Assembly: GCA_020744225.1 (NCBI GenBank)
Contig: JAGMWG010000012.1
Location: 1,364,001-1,428,000 of the forward strand
Length of the DNA: 64,000 nucleotides
Reading direction: 5' to 3'
From: Paraphoma chrysanthemicola
Taxonomy: Eukaryota > Ascomycota > Dothideomycetes > Pleosporales > Phaeosphaeriaceae
A program made the position numbers and the translations under genes. Every line of letters starts with the position of its first letter. Positions within the stretch are counted from its first letter, which is position 1. Under the pieces are notes generated by a model. It made no database searches and was not told the origin of the DNA. It saw only the letters and a list, made by a program, of their open reading frames with translations. Of this stretch, positions 20,994 to 32,538 are shown in pieces.

Positions 20994-23900
20994 TCATGAG
21001 TCTCGTTTGAGTCTCTTGCTAGCAATATCTTTCTGAACATACATAAGCCCAAAGGAGTCTGTAACATCAATGAAGACGCGCAACATGTCGAGGACCCTTC
21101 GATTGAGGACTAGTTGTTCCAGTCTCTTCATGGCTTGTTCCATAGCCTCACGCTCGAACTTAGCAATGCACATAAGCTCCGATTTCTTAGTCTCCTCGTC
21201 TACTGTGAGAGAATCACTGCCAATGTGTTGGGCTGCGTGTGGCGTGTGCATGTGTTGTCCATTCTCTGCGTGTTGGTGAGTACTTCTGTGAAACTCCATG
21301 AAGTAAAGACTGTTCAGATTGCCTTCTTCGACATCGCGTGCCGCAGAGCCGTAGTCATTGTACATGCGACACATGGCTGCAAGCCGTCTGGCAACAGCCT
21401 CGGCGACATACGTCGCCTGCGCACCTTCGAAGCAGTGTTGTACACTGCTTTTGTTCGCAAGCGGGCCCTTCGTGCTTGCCAAGTTGTAGCTAACCAAGCA
21501 AGCAAAATACTGGAATGACATTGGACAGCTCGTATCGTCTGCGCCTGTGGTATTGACCCATTTGAAGTAGGAGCTCCGCTCAATGTCGGGGCATGCGAAA
21601 CCACTACCCTCGGCGTCGTTCTGGAACTCCTGCATCGTAAGATTGTCACCATTGTGCGTGATATGCGCAAGCAAAAAGGTGTAGAGCTCTTTTTTGAGGC
21701 TCCGTCGAACGCGTGGCGATGCTGCGAGGACAGCCCTGTTGGATGTGACGTGCATAATGTATCGATTGATTACAGACAAGACACGTTCGACCGGGGAAGA
21801 AGTCACAGCTCTGGTGCCGTTCGTGAAAGTGTGACTTTCGTCGTGATTCCCATTCTGCAGTTTTCGTTTCTTGGTTCCTGGCCGTGCGTCCGCCTGTGCA
21901 GTACGACCGTGCCCGTTAGGAGCCATGTTCGGGCTAGCATTGCGCTCGCAGGCCTGGTTCTTCAACGCGCTGATGAGCTCTCTGATCTCTCTCTCGGCCA
22001 AATCACCAACTACTGTCTCCATATACTCGTCGATTTGATAGTTCAGCAGACTCAGCTGAGTCATATCACGGACCACTCCAGCCGGCAACGCATGTTTTGC
22101 TTTGGCGTTGCACAACGACCAAAGCACTGGGATGAAGTCCAGATATTTGTCCTTTGACATGGGGATCTGATCCCGAGGAACAAGGTCTTGTCTGTGTCGG
22201 CGCAAAAAGCTTGACAGATGACTTGCTTCCACCAATACCAGAGGAACGTGTTTCAGATCTTGGACTGCAAATTTGGGCAGCGTCGAAAGAATGTGCGCCA
22301 TCTTCCGAGTGTGAGCTTCGGGAACGACGAAAACGTCCTTGGCGCACTTTCGTTCCTGCTTGCTTCTTGTGTGGATGGCCATGGAGCAGTACGCCATCTT
22401 CAGCAAGGCCGATTCGTAAGTGGTCTTCTCCACCCACAGAAAATGACTTTCTTCCCCTGAACAATAATGTTCCTGGACAAATCTCTTGCCTCGTAGAAGG
22501 CACTTTTCAATGACGGTGGTGGTCAGTGAGCTCCATTTCAAGCACAAACAGAGTGCGATAGTCAAAACACCGTAGCTGGTCTCTTCTAGATTCTCGTTCC
22601 AGCTCCCATCTTGCTGCTGCGTGGCGATGGTGTGCAACAAAATTCTACACACAGCCACCGGTATCCTCTCGTCGACCATGGCCTTGTCGAGAAGCTGCAG
22701 ATGTCCCAATTCATACCGCTCCAGAATCTTTACAAACGCTTGTGCCATGAGCATAGCACAGTATTGTCGACTGACGTTCCATTTGTCCGATATGTTGCTT
22801 TCTTCGAACCTCTGGAGAACGAAACTGAGTGCTTTGGATACCTCTTCTAGGTATTGGCTCATGTCTTGCAGGCACAAGAGGGCTATCAGAACGTTGCAGT
22901 TTGCGCTGAAGCTTGGGTCTCGCTCAAAATCGTATGTCCGGAAATGGTCCTGAGCTTGAAATTTCTCTATCATTGGGCGATAGTCCGGAGTCTCACCCAA
23001 CAGCTGCAACGTCATGAGGGTTCTTGCCGTATCATCGGCGTCAGATATCAAACCTGGGGCAAAACCAACAGTACCGCCACTGAGCTGTAAAGCATCTTTG
23101 AGAAATGACACAATGCCGCTTAATGATTCGGGATCCAGATCATCCACTTCGACGACGCCACTGAGCATAGAGGAGAGAGTCTACTACTAATGAGCGAAGA
23201 TGTTATGGTTCGAAGTCGAATGTAACATACCCATGCGATTTCAAATACAGGCGTTGGAAACGCGCTGGGCACACTTCCCTTATTTCTCATACCAGATGAC
23301 TCCAAAACCTTGCGCAAGTACTTTTCGGCTCTCACATCCCATTCTTTTGCAAATATCATATACGCCGCTGTTGCCGCAGGACTTCCCAAGATCCCAGTAT
23401 CTTCGCAGCAGTGGTGCTTGACACGATCGAAGTCAATGATCCCAACCATTGCCTCGAGTGAGTGCAGCAGAGTTGTTTGTTTCTCTGAGTAAATGAGCTT
23501 TGGATCTATCCGCTGCATCTTATCTTGATGAATCTTTTCTAACATCGGTAGTGCAGGAAAGCTGAACTGCACTTCGAAATTTCGAAGCTGCCTGAGGAGT
23601 CCAATGATGAGGAGCTCGAAGCCGACCTGGACGGTGCTGTTGATGTCCCAATTGCAAAGCAAATTTTGAATATGCTTCGTTGCATCATTGATTCGTGGCT
23701 CGAGTTCTGTAGTGTCAAACACAGTGCCGTGCATCTTGCGGTGTGTCAACAGCGCTAGTAGAGCTGCAAGAGAATTGAGCACACTGTCAAAATGCGAGCC
23801 GTAGGCTCTCCATCCCCCGTTCTCATCCTGTTCCCTGAGAACGAACTCATAGCACTCTGGGAACAAATGACGCGGCGGATCTTCGTCGCGAGTGTAGATC

Positions 23901-24043
23901 ATGGACAGCCAAGCACTGTCGTACACGACATGGCTGAAGGTACCGACGCTTGAGAGATGCGATTTTAGATGGCCAAGGCTATTGATGATATTTTGAGGTG
24001 TGGGACATTGCACGCCCCTTCCGGGCCCTGATTCAGATAGCAT
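20994..24043 (-). CDS. Bifunctional diterpene synthase (CPS/KS type)
   Basis: Two exons (24043-23231 and 23180-20994) with a 50-nt phase-0 intron give 999 aa, close to the roughly 950 aa of fungal ent-copalyl diphosphate/ent-kaurene and aphidicolanol synthases. The N-terminal beta-gamma domains carry the class II acid motif DADD (residues 318-321), the DxDD that protonates GGPP. The C-terminal alpha domain carries DEYME (655-659), at the position of the class I DExxE metal motif of fungal CPS/KS enzymes. It also has NDYGSAARD (879-887), an NSE-like second metal site. The predicted reaction is GGPP to a copalyl diphosphate to a polycyclic diterpene hydrocarbon or alcohol. No signal or transit peptide is seen, as usual for fungal enzymes. 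Which skeleton is made (ent-kaurene, aphidicolane, pimaradiene or other) cannot be told. The MFS exporter, methyltransferase and two P450s that follow define a cluster. Confidence 0.9.
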
Positions 24044-24807
24044 ATCTGTGTTGTTTGTGTGGCATGAAAGTTGCCGCCAGCAATTTGCGTCACGATCGAT
24101 ACCTAGGTCTGTAATGATGACCGGTTGTTGATGATTGCCAGAATGTTTTCAACGGATGGGAGAATTGAAAGGATGTGGTGGTGCAAGTCTTTCAATTCGT
24201 CCTGGTGTCAGATTGTTCACGATCTTGAGATTACCTGTGAATCGGGACCAAGGGGCCAGAACCTTCTTAATCCCCGAACAGTGTCCGTATTGGCCCGTGT
24301 GGGCATCAATATATCGTCCAGATTAGTATGCATTACCGTACTGCTGATCTGTATCCAATGAGATATCGCTCCGAACCCTTGATGTAAGCATACGTGTTGA
24401 GGGACCAGTTGCAGATGTCGCTAGGTTCACCAGGCACCCTTGCAAATTCTTAACACTCTCACTATCGTATCTGCATGAGCAGGTCTAGTGGTGAATTTTT
24501 GGTGCACATTAAGTGCATGGGTTTATTTCAAGCCGCAGAGATGAGCGAACAACCTTTCCCTCTCAGGCCTGGATTTAACGGACACGCTCGTGGTACGACC
24601 TGACGAACCACAAATCATTCTCATATCACGAGAGAATGTGAAACCCGACATTTCATGTGTCATGTATTCTTATGAGGTGGTAAGAAAGAACGAATCTCTA
24701 TGGACCCTGTGTTGAGCTTTTTCTTTACGAAAATCAACGTTGACTCCACTATTCAAGTATGCACTAGGAGATTACCTAGGAGTTTGTGGTACCATGGTGA
24801 TTCAGAT
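24044..24807. promoter_or_regulatory. Promoter region of the diterpene synthase
   Basis: 764 bases lie between the cyclase start and the 3' end of the MFS gene on the same strand. No convincing coding sequence was seen. I looked for and did not find the CGG-N3-CCG palindrome that occurs in two other spacers of the cluster. Confidence 0.45.
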
Positions 24808-26662
24808 CTAAACCTGCTCGAATTTCTCGTCCAGCTCTCCTACCTTACCCTCTGGCCTCTTCACAGATGTCCATTTGCAGAACGCCACCAGCGCAAATGA
24901 AATTGCTGGTGCGACAGCTGGTATGTACTATCATGAGTTCAGAATTGTGCTTCTGTAGTCGACCGGAAAAAACTTACGAAAACTTGAATTACCGAATTAC
25001 TGTACTCTTGAAGCACAGGGGCGAGGTCGACGACACTCACGACGCCACGCACCTGGGTGGCACCGACAGCGAGAGCTTGCTGCACTACCTCCAAGTCCAC
25101 GACTTTTGAGAGGTTGATAGCGAGTCGTTCCTCAAAAACAGCTTGTCCTATCGCTAGGAATATGGCGCAACTTGTCGAGATAATCATCAATAGATTGGTA
25201 GCTCCGAGCGGGACGAGGTCCATGGGTAAAGACGCTTGCATACCAAGGTGAGCCTATTCACTAACGTTACCATAGAGCAGTAAAGTGTGGAATGCTGCAA
25301 CTTACTAAATTGCTCGCCAAAGAATACCCAATGCCACCAAAGATCTGGTACCCAATCCACTTCGAGTCTGGGGTATTCGGAGAGAGAGTCGTCAAAAGAC
25401 CCGCTCCGATGCAGACCATAGCTTCCGCGAATAATAGAAACGGATTCCAAATGCCGAGCTTCATCACTATCCCTGCGCCGATGAATGAAGCGAGAACGTC
25501 GGAAATTACGGTAGGAAGGTAATGAATTCCAGAGCGGGTTGGCGACACTCCCTGCACGGCCTGAAACCAGATCGGGAGCCAATAGACTATCGTCTGAAAT
25601 GGACCATTGACGAAGAAGCTGCTCGTGCAAATTAGCCAGACGTTCCGGTTGTCAAAGAGCTTTGGCGGGATAAGAGCGTTGTCCTGCATGTAGCGTTGCC
25701 AACCGATGAACAGGATAAGGAAAAGCCCAAAGCCGACGAATAAACCAATTACTAGGGACGAACTCCACTGGTGTCCGAGCCCTCCACCCCATTGCAATGC
25801 GAGAAGCAGCATAGTGATCGCGCTAGCGAACAGCATAAAGCCAATAGCATCGAGTCCCTTTAATTTATCCGTCAATTTTGCGTCTTCAGTGCTGGCCGGC
25901 TTGACGTGAAATACGAGAAGAAAGACGGAAGCTGCCAGACCACCAATTGGTAGGTTGATGTAGAAACACCACCGCCAGCTAGCATGCTGCGTAAGTCCAC
26001 CTCCCAATACAGGGCCAACAATACTTGCGACGGCGAAGGTCGAGCTCATAGTCGCAGTATAGATGGCTCGTTTGTGTAGTGGGATGATAGTAGTTAGAAT
26101 GACGAAGCCGCCAGCAAAAACCCCAGAAGCACCAAATCCCGCGATCGCACGTCCGGCAATAAGGTCCCGCGAAGAGGGAGCAAGGCCACAAAGGAGACTG
26201 CCCAGCTCGAATATAGATAGGTAGATCAAGTAGTTCTTCTTCTTGGGGAAAAGAGTGTACGTTTTTCCGGCCAAAGGCTGCGACGCACAAAGCGTCATGT
26301 AGAACGCGGAACCGTACCATCCGACATGGCCAAGTGAGTCAAATCGAGACGTGATGATAGGAACTGCCGTCGCGATGATGTTGAAGTCCTGTCCGCATTA
26401 GCAAGAGAAAAATGGTGGTTGCGACAGACAGTCTTACCAAACCGATCAAAAAGGTGCAGATACATATCCCTACATGAATGAGAAGCAACTTGACTCCGGT
26501 GACTTCATTCTGGGGGTCAATAGAAACATCGATTGCATCGCTCTTGACGTTGCTGGTGAATTTCCTGGGAGTCGCTGGCGCAGAGGTCGAGCCGGACGCG
26601 TGTGTAGTTGTTTTCATGGCGGAGCGAGCCCGGCGTTCTGATTCGTAGCTTTCTATTGACAT
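24808..26662 (-). CDS. MFS multidrug/metabolite exporter, DHA2 (14-TM) type
   Basis: Four exons (26662-26438, 26388-25306, 25253-24978, 24927-24808) give 567 aa. The introns are 49, 52 and 50 nt, all phase 0. A polar N-terminus of about 50 residues precedes TM1. The first loop holds the DHA2 sequence DFNIIATAVPIIT, and 'GWYGSAFYMT' precedes TM2. The antiporter motif C is GPVLGGGLTQHASWRWCFYI, followed by the typical INLPIGG. The hydrophobic profile and a final helix near the C-terminus (FALVAFCKW) fit 14 TM segments. Relatives export fungal metabolites such as gliotoxin or HC-toxin. Here it probably exports the cluster's diterpenoid or protects against it. It shares a 784-base divergent promoter with the methyltransferase. 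The substrate is inferred from position only. Confidence 0.88.
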
Positions 26663-27446
26663 TCATAGAATGGTTGAACTTCTAATCTATGGCAGCGTGA
26701 CTTCGAAGAGTATATTGCGGTGAGATGCGCAGCAAACACAGAAAGTCTTTCTTCTCTACCCGTGGGTCAGTATTTTGAGCTGGACATCACTGTCTATGCT
26801 ATAGGAACGTCGAGGCCAATGATTGTGCCTTGTGGCACAGCTAGCGAGGTAATGTCACGCGTAGCATACATACATGCCGTTCGGGTACGGCGCCGGTCCA
26901 TTGTCAGACTGCATCTCTAAAATTCTTAGAATCCGTAAAACTTCCACTCGCATTCATCCAACCGAGCTGGGTAGTGATGATCGTTACAAATGCATGTCTC
27001 GGATATCTCTTAGTCTAATTTGAACAGGGGCGTAGCCGAATGTGGCGACGCCATCCTGGCGCATTCTTGCAGATTAACGAGATCTGAAAACGCCTTACCC
27101 GAGCTGGCGCACTGACCGAAGCGACTTGCACGCTACAGCTCTCGCATGCAAGATACTCACCCTTCGGAGACCGAAACTTGAATTGAGGCACAGCAGCTGC
27201 TAGATTCGATGCCGTGCGACAGATCACGAAGCGCTAAAATATCGGCTTATGCAACGACCGTCAATCTTTCAAGTTCGTTTTTTGCTTGTTGCAAGCACTG
27301 ATAGATATTTTCGAAAGGATCTATCTAAAATCTGGACGTCCAATTCCATTTCTAGCCACAATTGCCAGAAGAGCAGAATACTCGAAACATGGCAGCTGTT
27401 CAGCAATACAGCGGTGGCAAAGATTTCATCTCTGCAGCTAAGGACG
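26663..27446. promoter_or_regulatory. Bidirectional promoter of exporter and methyltransferase
   Basis: 784 bases lie between divergently transcribed cluster genes. The region contains the palindrome described separately at 27163 and a second CGG-rich patch (acggcgccggtcc near 26888). No coding sequence is convincing here. Frames upstream of the chosen methyltransferase ATG read through but lack family similarity. Confidence 0.5.
27163..27175. promoter_or_regulatory. Palindrome TTCGG-AGA-CCGAA, candidate Zn2Cys6 site
   Basis: Perfect 5-base arms surround a 3-base spacer, giving a CGG-N3-CCG inverted repeat. It lies about 500 bases upstream of the exporter and 270 bases upstream of the methyltransferase. 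Twelve bases (TCGGAGACCGAA) recur at 30520 between the two P450 genes. Zn2Cys6 dimers typically bind CGG/CCG half-sites of fixed spacing. The binding protein is unknown. Confidence 0.4.
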
Positions 27447-28463
27447 ATGCTCACTTCTTCTTCACCACACAAGTCATTTCTAATTGATGGGTGCAGGATG
27501 AATTACTTTCACTATGTTCTAAAGCAGCTCACCGGCGGCTGGATGATCCACCCTAGCGTTGGGTTTTCCGGCAAACAGCCATGGCGAATCGGAGACATGG
27601 GTACTCAGACAGGGTACAGCCCCTTGCCCAGCATTGAATGCGAAATACGATCACGCTAATCTATAGTGCCAACGTGCGTAGTGTCTGGGCTATCGACGTT
27701 GCGGAGGACTTCACACTCAACGCAACGGTTGATGCCTTCGATGTATCGAGGAAATTCTTTCCGCCAGCTGAATGGCTGCCACCCCGCCTGACGCTGCACG
27801 TTCAAGACGTGCTGGCCCCGTTCCCCGAAAAACTGTTGGGAAAACTCGACCTTGTCCATTTTCGTCTGTTCCTCACACTGACTGCAGAAAAGCTGGGGCT
27901 CATGGTCGACAATGCAGTAACATTGCTGAGTGCGTCGACTCTTGTCCATGCTCCCTTTGAGGGATCAATCGATCGATAATATTGACACGACTCTAGAGCC
28001 TGGCGGATATATTCAATGGGTTGAGCATGATAAAACAGGGCTGAGGCCGGTCACTGCATCTGCCGGCCAAGACACATCGGCTGTCGAAGCTTTCGTACGA
28101 GTTCAGCAGAATCCCTTCCCCAACTACAATCCCGCGTAAGCGCTGACCTACAATGGCATCTCTCAATATCGACTATCTTTACTCATGGCTTCGAACAGGT
28201 GGGTTAATCTGATTGCGCCAACCATGGTTGCAAAGAAATTAGAACTTGTGGTGGAAGAACGATATCAGACGCGACCAAGTTTATTGATGCAGATGAATGA
28301 ATTACATCTCCTGTCGCTGGTGGACATCGCAACCGGGCTGAGCAAGCCCGTCGATGACTTCAAAGAGAGGTACTTTGATATGCTGGCAAAGGATAGCGCA
28401 AGAGGGATCGCCACAGTAGATGCATTCATAGTCGTCGTTGCGAAGAAGCCGCTGGAGGAATAA
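27447..28463 (+). CDS. SAM-dependent methyltransferase (LaeA/UMTA-like fold)
   Basis: Four exons (27447-27613, 27667-27929, 27997-28135, 28199-28463) sum to 834 nt, or 277 aa. The introns are 53, 67 and 63 nt. The fold signature is in order: NYFHYVLKQLTGGWMIHPS, motif I GDMGTQTG, WAIDVA, the 'DAFDVS' second strand, 'LDLVHFRLFL' as post-motif I, then 'LKPGGYIQWVEHD'. This is the class I methyltransferase subgroup common in fungal secondary-metabolite loci, related in fold to LaeA. The start at 27447 is chosen because it is in frame and gives the usual short N-terminus. An ATG at 27389 is in another frame. It ends only 33 bases from the stop of the convergent P450 gene. Whether it O-methylates the diterpenoid or has a regulatory role is not decidable here. 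Confidence 0.8.
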
Positions 28464-28496
28464 CGGCACTACATTTCTTCCGCCCGCATCGGGTAG

Positions 28497-30203
28497 CTAG
28501 AATGGACACATACCAATTTCTCTCTTTCTCACTTCCATCCACTGCCAAGGCCAACAGAACAAGAATTCGTGGACCAGTAAGTTCTGAGGTCTACCATCGC
28601 CTTCCTTGAACCGAAAATCGTACTCTGACAGCAGCTTGACAAAGACCATTTTCACCACTAAGCTGGCAAAGAACCTGCCCGGACATGCTGACTTACCGTA
28701 CCCGAAACTCAGCACATTAGGCTCCGGTGATGAGAACAGATATGCTTCCCTTTTCTTGGAGTCTACACTAGCCTGACGCAAGCGATAGTTTCTCAACCCG
28801 TCGAAAATAACTGGATTTGCTGTAACATTTGGGTCGTTCTCGATGGCTTGAATTGGCATGGCGACGTAAGCACCGCGAGGAACATGCGTGCCGTCTTCAA
28901 AAGTGAAGCTTTCATTGAATAGGCGTTTCAACCCGAGGATAGTAGGAGGGCTCATACGTTGGCTCTCGCGCATGACAGAGTCGAGCTTCTCAAGACGCGC
29001 GTAAGTTCCATGTGACCAGTTGCCATATTCTGCATCAAATGTCTGCTGAATCTCGTTGCGTATCTCTTCGGTGTACTTAGGTTCGGCCGTGATGTCGTAA
29101 AGCACGTTGACCATGCGGAGGAGTGTCGTGTGCACGCTCGCCAGCGCTAGCAATAATTCGACATGTGCCAAGGTGTCCGCATCTCTATCTCGACCTTTGG
29201 CTGTATCTGCCAGCCAGCATAGAACATTCGATTCAGCGTCGTCGTTTGCTGGGGCCCATTCTCCACGGTCGTTTTTGTCGAGTAACTCCTGTATGATGGG
29301 ACTGAGCAGGCGTTTCGCAGCGCGCACGTAGTGCTTACCGTTCCAATAGGACGGTAAGAAATATCGCAACGTAGTATGTGTCCACTTTGGAAAAATACGA
29401 AGAATGACGATGGTGCGAAATAAAGACTCCGTGTAGTTCACCGAGATGTCAAGCCATGTCTCGTTTCTGCACAATCTGGGCCCTACTAGAGCTCTCGCAG
29501 CCAACCGCGCAGAGATCTTTCCAAATACCTGATAAGGTTGAAACTTGTTCCATCTTCCCGCTTCTTGTTCTTTGCATGTAGGGAAATAATCTTCGACAGC
29601 TACATGCAGCTCCTCCTCCAGCCGAATCGTCAACGAAGGTAGCCTCGGGGTAAGTTTCCTTTGCACGATAGAGTGATGCAGTCTGCTTTCCAGTATGAGG
29701 TTCAGTCCTGTGTGCGGGCCGAGAAGGTCTCTTTCGAGTGCACTGTTGGGCGACGCAATTGTATTAGGCAGGCTGGAGAGTTGTTCGAGGAGCGAGTGCG
29801 GGAGTATAATAATGTTCCCGTCGTTCCGTAGTAGTTGATAAGCTTTGTGCTTTAGCTGTGTGTAAATTTCATTGTCAGTGCTCTGATCGTCTAGAGTCAG
29901 CTAAGTCCTACTTACCCTGGCGTAGCCATGCTCCAGAATCCTCGATGCTTGGAACGCATAGATACCATTGTGAATCACGCGTGGTACCCAAATCGACCAT
30001 TGCTCGAAGTATGGTCTGGGACTATCTCTTCTATTTGATTGTCGAGGGTTGAAAACAACATATGCAGACAATACCAAAGGCACTGCAATTGAAAGGAGCC
30101 AGTAGATATCTGATGTCTGCAGAAGGTGGTGCAGAGAAGATAGTTTAGCTGCGGATGTCGAGAGAACGGGCGACAACGGCGAAGTCACTGTTTGATTCTC
30201 CAT
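28497..30203 (-). CDS. Cytochrome P450 (CYP68/CYP503-like), cluster P450 A
   Basis: Two exons (30203-29916 and 29855-28497) with a 60-nt intron give 548 aa. An N-terminal membrane anchor lies at about residues 35-50 (WLLSIAVPLVLSAYVVF). The C-helix region and HTGLNLILESRLHHSIVQRK follow the pattern of fungal P450s acting on diterpenes. The I-helix reads ALASVHTTLLRM, the His-Thr-Thr variant without the usual acidic residue. ExxR is MRESQR. The haem loop is FGYGKSACPGR with the thiolate Cys near residue 487. The protein is anchored in the ER membrane and should need NADPH-P450 reductase. By position it should oxidise the cyclase product. The exact CYP family needs a database comparison. Confidence 0.88.
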
Positions 30204-30820
30204 TGCAAGAGCGACGTGAAACTTTCACGACGCAAAGATATGCGCAAATCAATCTAATACCTGTTGTCGCCTACAAGCGATCCCGATAAAGCAACAAGAA
30301 CGAGCATACTTTCCAATCAAGCCTCTCTATGGCCACGTGATGCAGCGGACACCTCCCTGCGACTCTCGATCGTGGATGACAACAAGGACCGCGCTTGAGA
30401 CACAAAACATCAGTGCCCGATGATTCTTCGTGTACGGTCTCGCATTCCACATTTTCGATCTGTTCAAGCCATATTCTCCCTTGCAAGATCGGCATCAGGA
30501 GGCATGATAGTCAAGCGCCTCGGAGACCGAATGTATAGTGAATACGTGGTTCAACTCAAAATAACATCTTGAAGGGCAACGGATACGCTAAGCGTTTGCT
30601 CTGAAGCGGGGTGCGACCTACATGGCGCATGAGCATCTTTAGGTTGATCATTTCTGGACTCAGAGTAGAATATCATTGGTGGATGACGAAAAGGACAAGG
30701 AAGTTGTTAATCTCCCGCATAGGCTAAGCGCTAGCAGGCAACCACCCTTGGAACAGTACATCCATGTAAGATTTACAGCTGAGACGAGATCTATTCTTAC
30801 TGACGTGAAATCTACAGAGT
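30204..30820. promoter_or_regulatory. Promoter region of P450 A
   Basis: It lies between the two minus-strand P450 genes and holds the promoter of the first and the terminator of the second. It includes the palindromic element at 30520. No coding sequence is supported. Confidence 0.45.
30520..30531. promoter_or_regulatory. Second copy of the TCGGAGACCGAA element
   Basis: Four-base arms (TCGG/CCGA) and spacer AGA match the 27163 site over 12 bases in the same orientation. It lies about 320 bases upstream of the P450 A start. Confidence 0.4.
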
Positions 30821-32538
30821 CTAATACATGATGCCAGAGTTCTTTTCTCTCCGGCGGATAAATATGTTCGTCTCAGGATCCATGAAGACGAATTCGTGCA
30901 TGATCTGCGTAGCTGGACGCTTTACAGCACCCTGCTTATCGGGCAGAAATGAGAATTCGTACTCGTCCAGCATCTTGACCAGGATCACCTTGCTGACCAG
31001 GCTGGCAATCGATCGTCCGGGACACGCCCACCGGCCTGCGCCCCATCGATGATCCTTGCTGTCGACACTGCGAAATGGCTGGGCGCGGTGTTTATCTAGC
31101 CCTTCGTTGAAGGCGCGTAGCGCATCGTAGGAACGGGGGTCTGGGAAGATGGTCGGGTCCATAGCGACGCTGTGTCCAGAGGTGGTGATCAGCTGTCCTG
31201 CGTTGAGGCGCAGACCTGTTGATAGCACGACATCTTCCTCAAGGAACCGCGAGTAGACCAACAGGCTGCCCGGAGCGAGCCGGGATGTCTCCTTCATGGC
31301 GGAATCGAGTTTGTCGAGTGAGTTGAAAACCCCAACATCCCAATCGCCGTTGCAGCGTTCGTGCGTAGCGCGTATCTCCTCGCGAACCTCTGCGAGAAAA
31401 TGCGGATGAGCGACAAGATCAGCTATCACACCTGTGATGAAAGCAGCAGAGCTATAAGTGCCACCTGCGATAACGGAACCAACGAGGCGTGTCAACATGA
31501 AGCCATCTCTTTCTTCCTCGTTTCTGGCTTCAGCAAGCATCCAGGATATCAGGTCAGGGTTATTACATCGCGTAGCTGTATCTTGCTTGCGGTAGTCCAC
31601 TTCCGGAATCACAAAATTCTCAAGTGCTTTCCAGCTTCGCTCAAGACGCCACTTGAATGGCGTTAACCAGACGAGTATGGGCTGCAAGAAGCGTGGGACT
31701 AGGCGCATTACAAACATGATGGAGAAAACTAACATATGCGACGTTATTCAGGTGGTCCAGAATGAAAAGCCAGATATTCTTACCATTCAACGTATGCACA
31801 TGGCATAGACGAATAAGCTCTGGATCATCGCATATAGGCGTCCCGAACGTGGTAAGAGCCACTGCCTGGCTGATACATTGCACAATCTTGTTTACCGGTT
31901 GGACGATATCCCAGGAGCAACTGTTCTGAGGGAGGTCTTCGTTTATCGTACGCTGAATCCGCGTCTTGATCGATGGGAGCAACATTGGTAGAGCGGGCGT
32001 TACGCGAGCGAGAAGCATCTTTACGTGGTGATTCGTCTCCTTGACCACATCCATTCCATTCAGATAGCCGGTCAGAGAGGAAGAATGAGACTTCCTAGAA
32101 CTGATTGCACTCTGAGGGAGTCTATTCAGCTCTCCAATGAAGTCATCCGGAAGAACGATGATGTCTGCGTCGCCTCGAGCTAGTCGATATGGAAGCCCTT
32201 TGTACTGCGAGCTGACTTAGCAATACCCTCAATGTTGAGAGGAAATTACATACCTTCGCATATGCGTCATCCAAAATCTTGTCTGACCGAAATGCCCAGC
32301 GCCAACGAGCAAGGATACGAGGCTCTAAGGCAAATCTTCGATTCACCGTTGGTAGATTGTCATCGTAAGAACAGTGGCGATGGAGTAGGTAAAGAAGTAT
32401 GGATAGGAAAGTAATGGCAGTGAAGCCTCGAACGATAATTCTCTGGTTTTCTGGGGTCGTAGAACGCGTCCAGTGTCGCAGCATATGCGTACTTCTCAAA
32501 GACATCGGGATTATGTGATAGCACTCAACTAAAGTCAT
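30821..32538 (-). CDS. Cytochrome P450, cluster P450 B
   Basis: Three exons (32538-32254, 32204-31784, 31728-30821) total 1,614 nt, or 537 aa. The introns are 49 and 55 nt. Its layout parallels P450 A: an N-terminal anchor (ITFLSILLYLLHRHCSY), then DDAYAKYKGLPYRLARGDAD, as in A's EHGYARLKHKAYQLLRNDG. The I-helix reads VIAGGTYSSAAF. ExxR is MKETSR. The haem loop is WGAGRWACPGR with the thiolate Cys near residue 471, where Trp replaces the usual first Phe of the loop. The chosen ATG (32538) gives a normal anchor. An upstream in-frame extension to 32682 looks spurious. It probably acts with P450 A on the diterpene scaffold. Confidence 0.87.
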
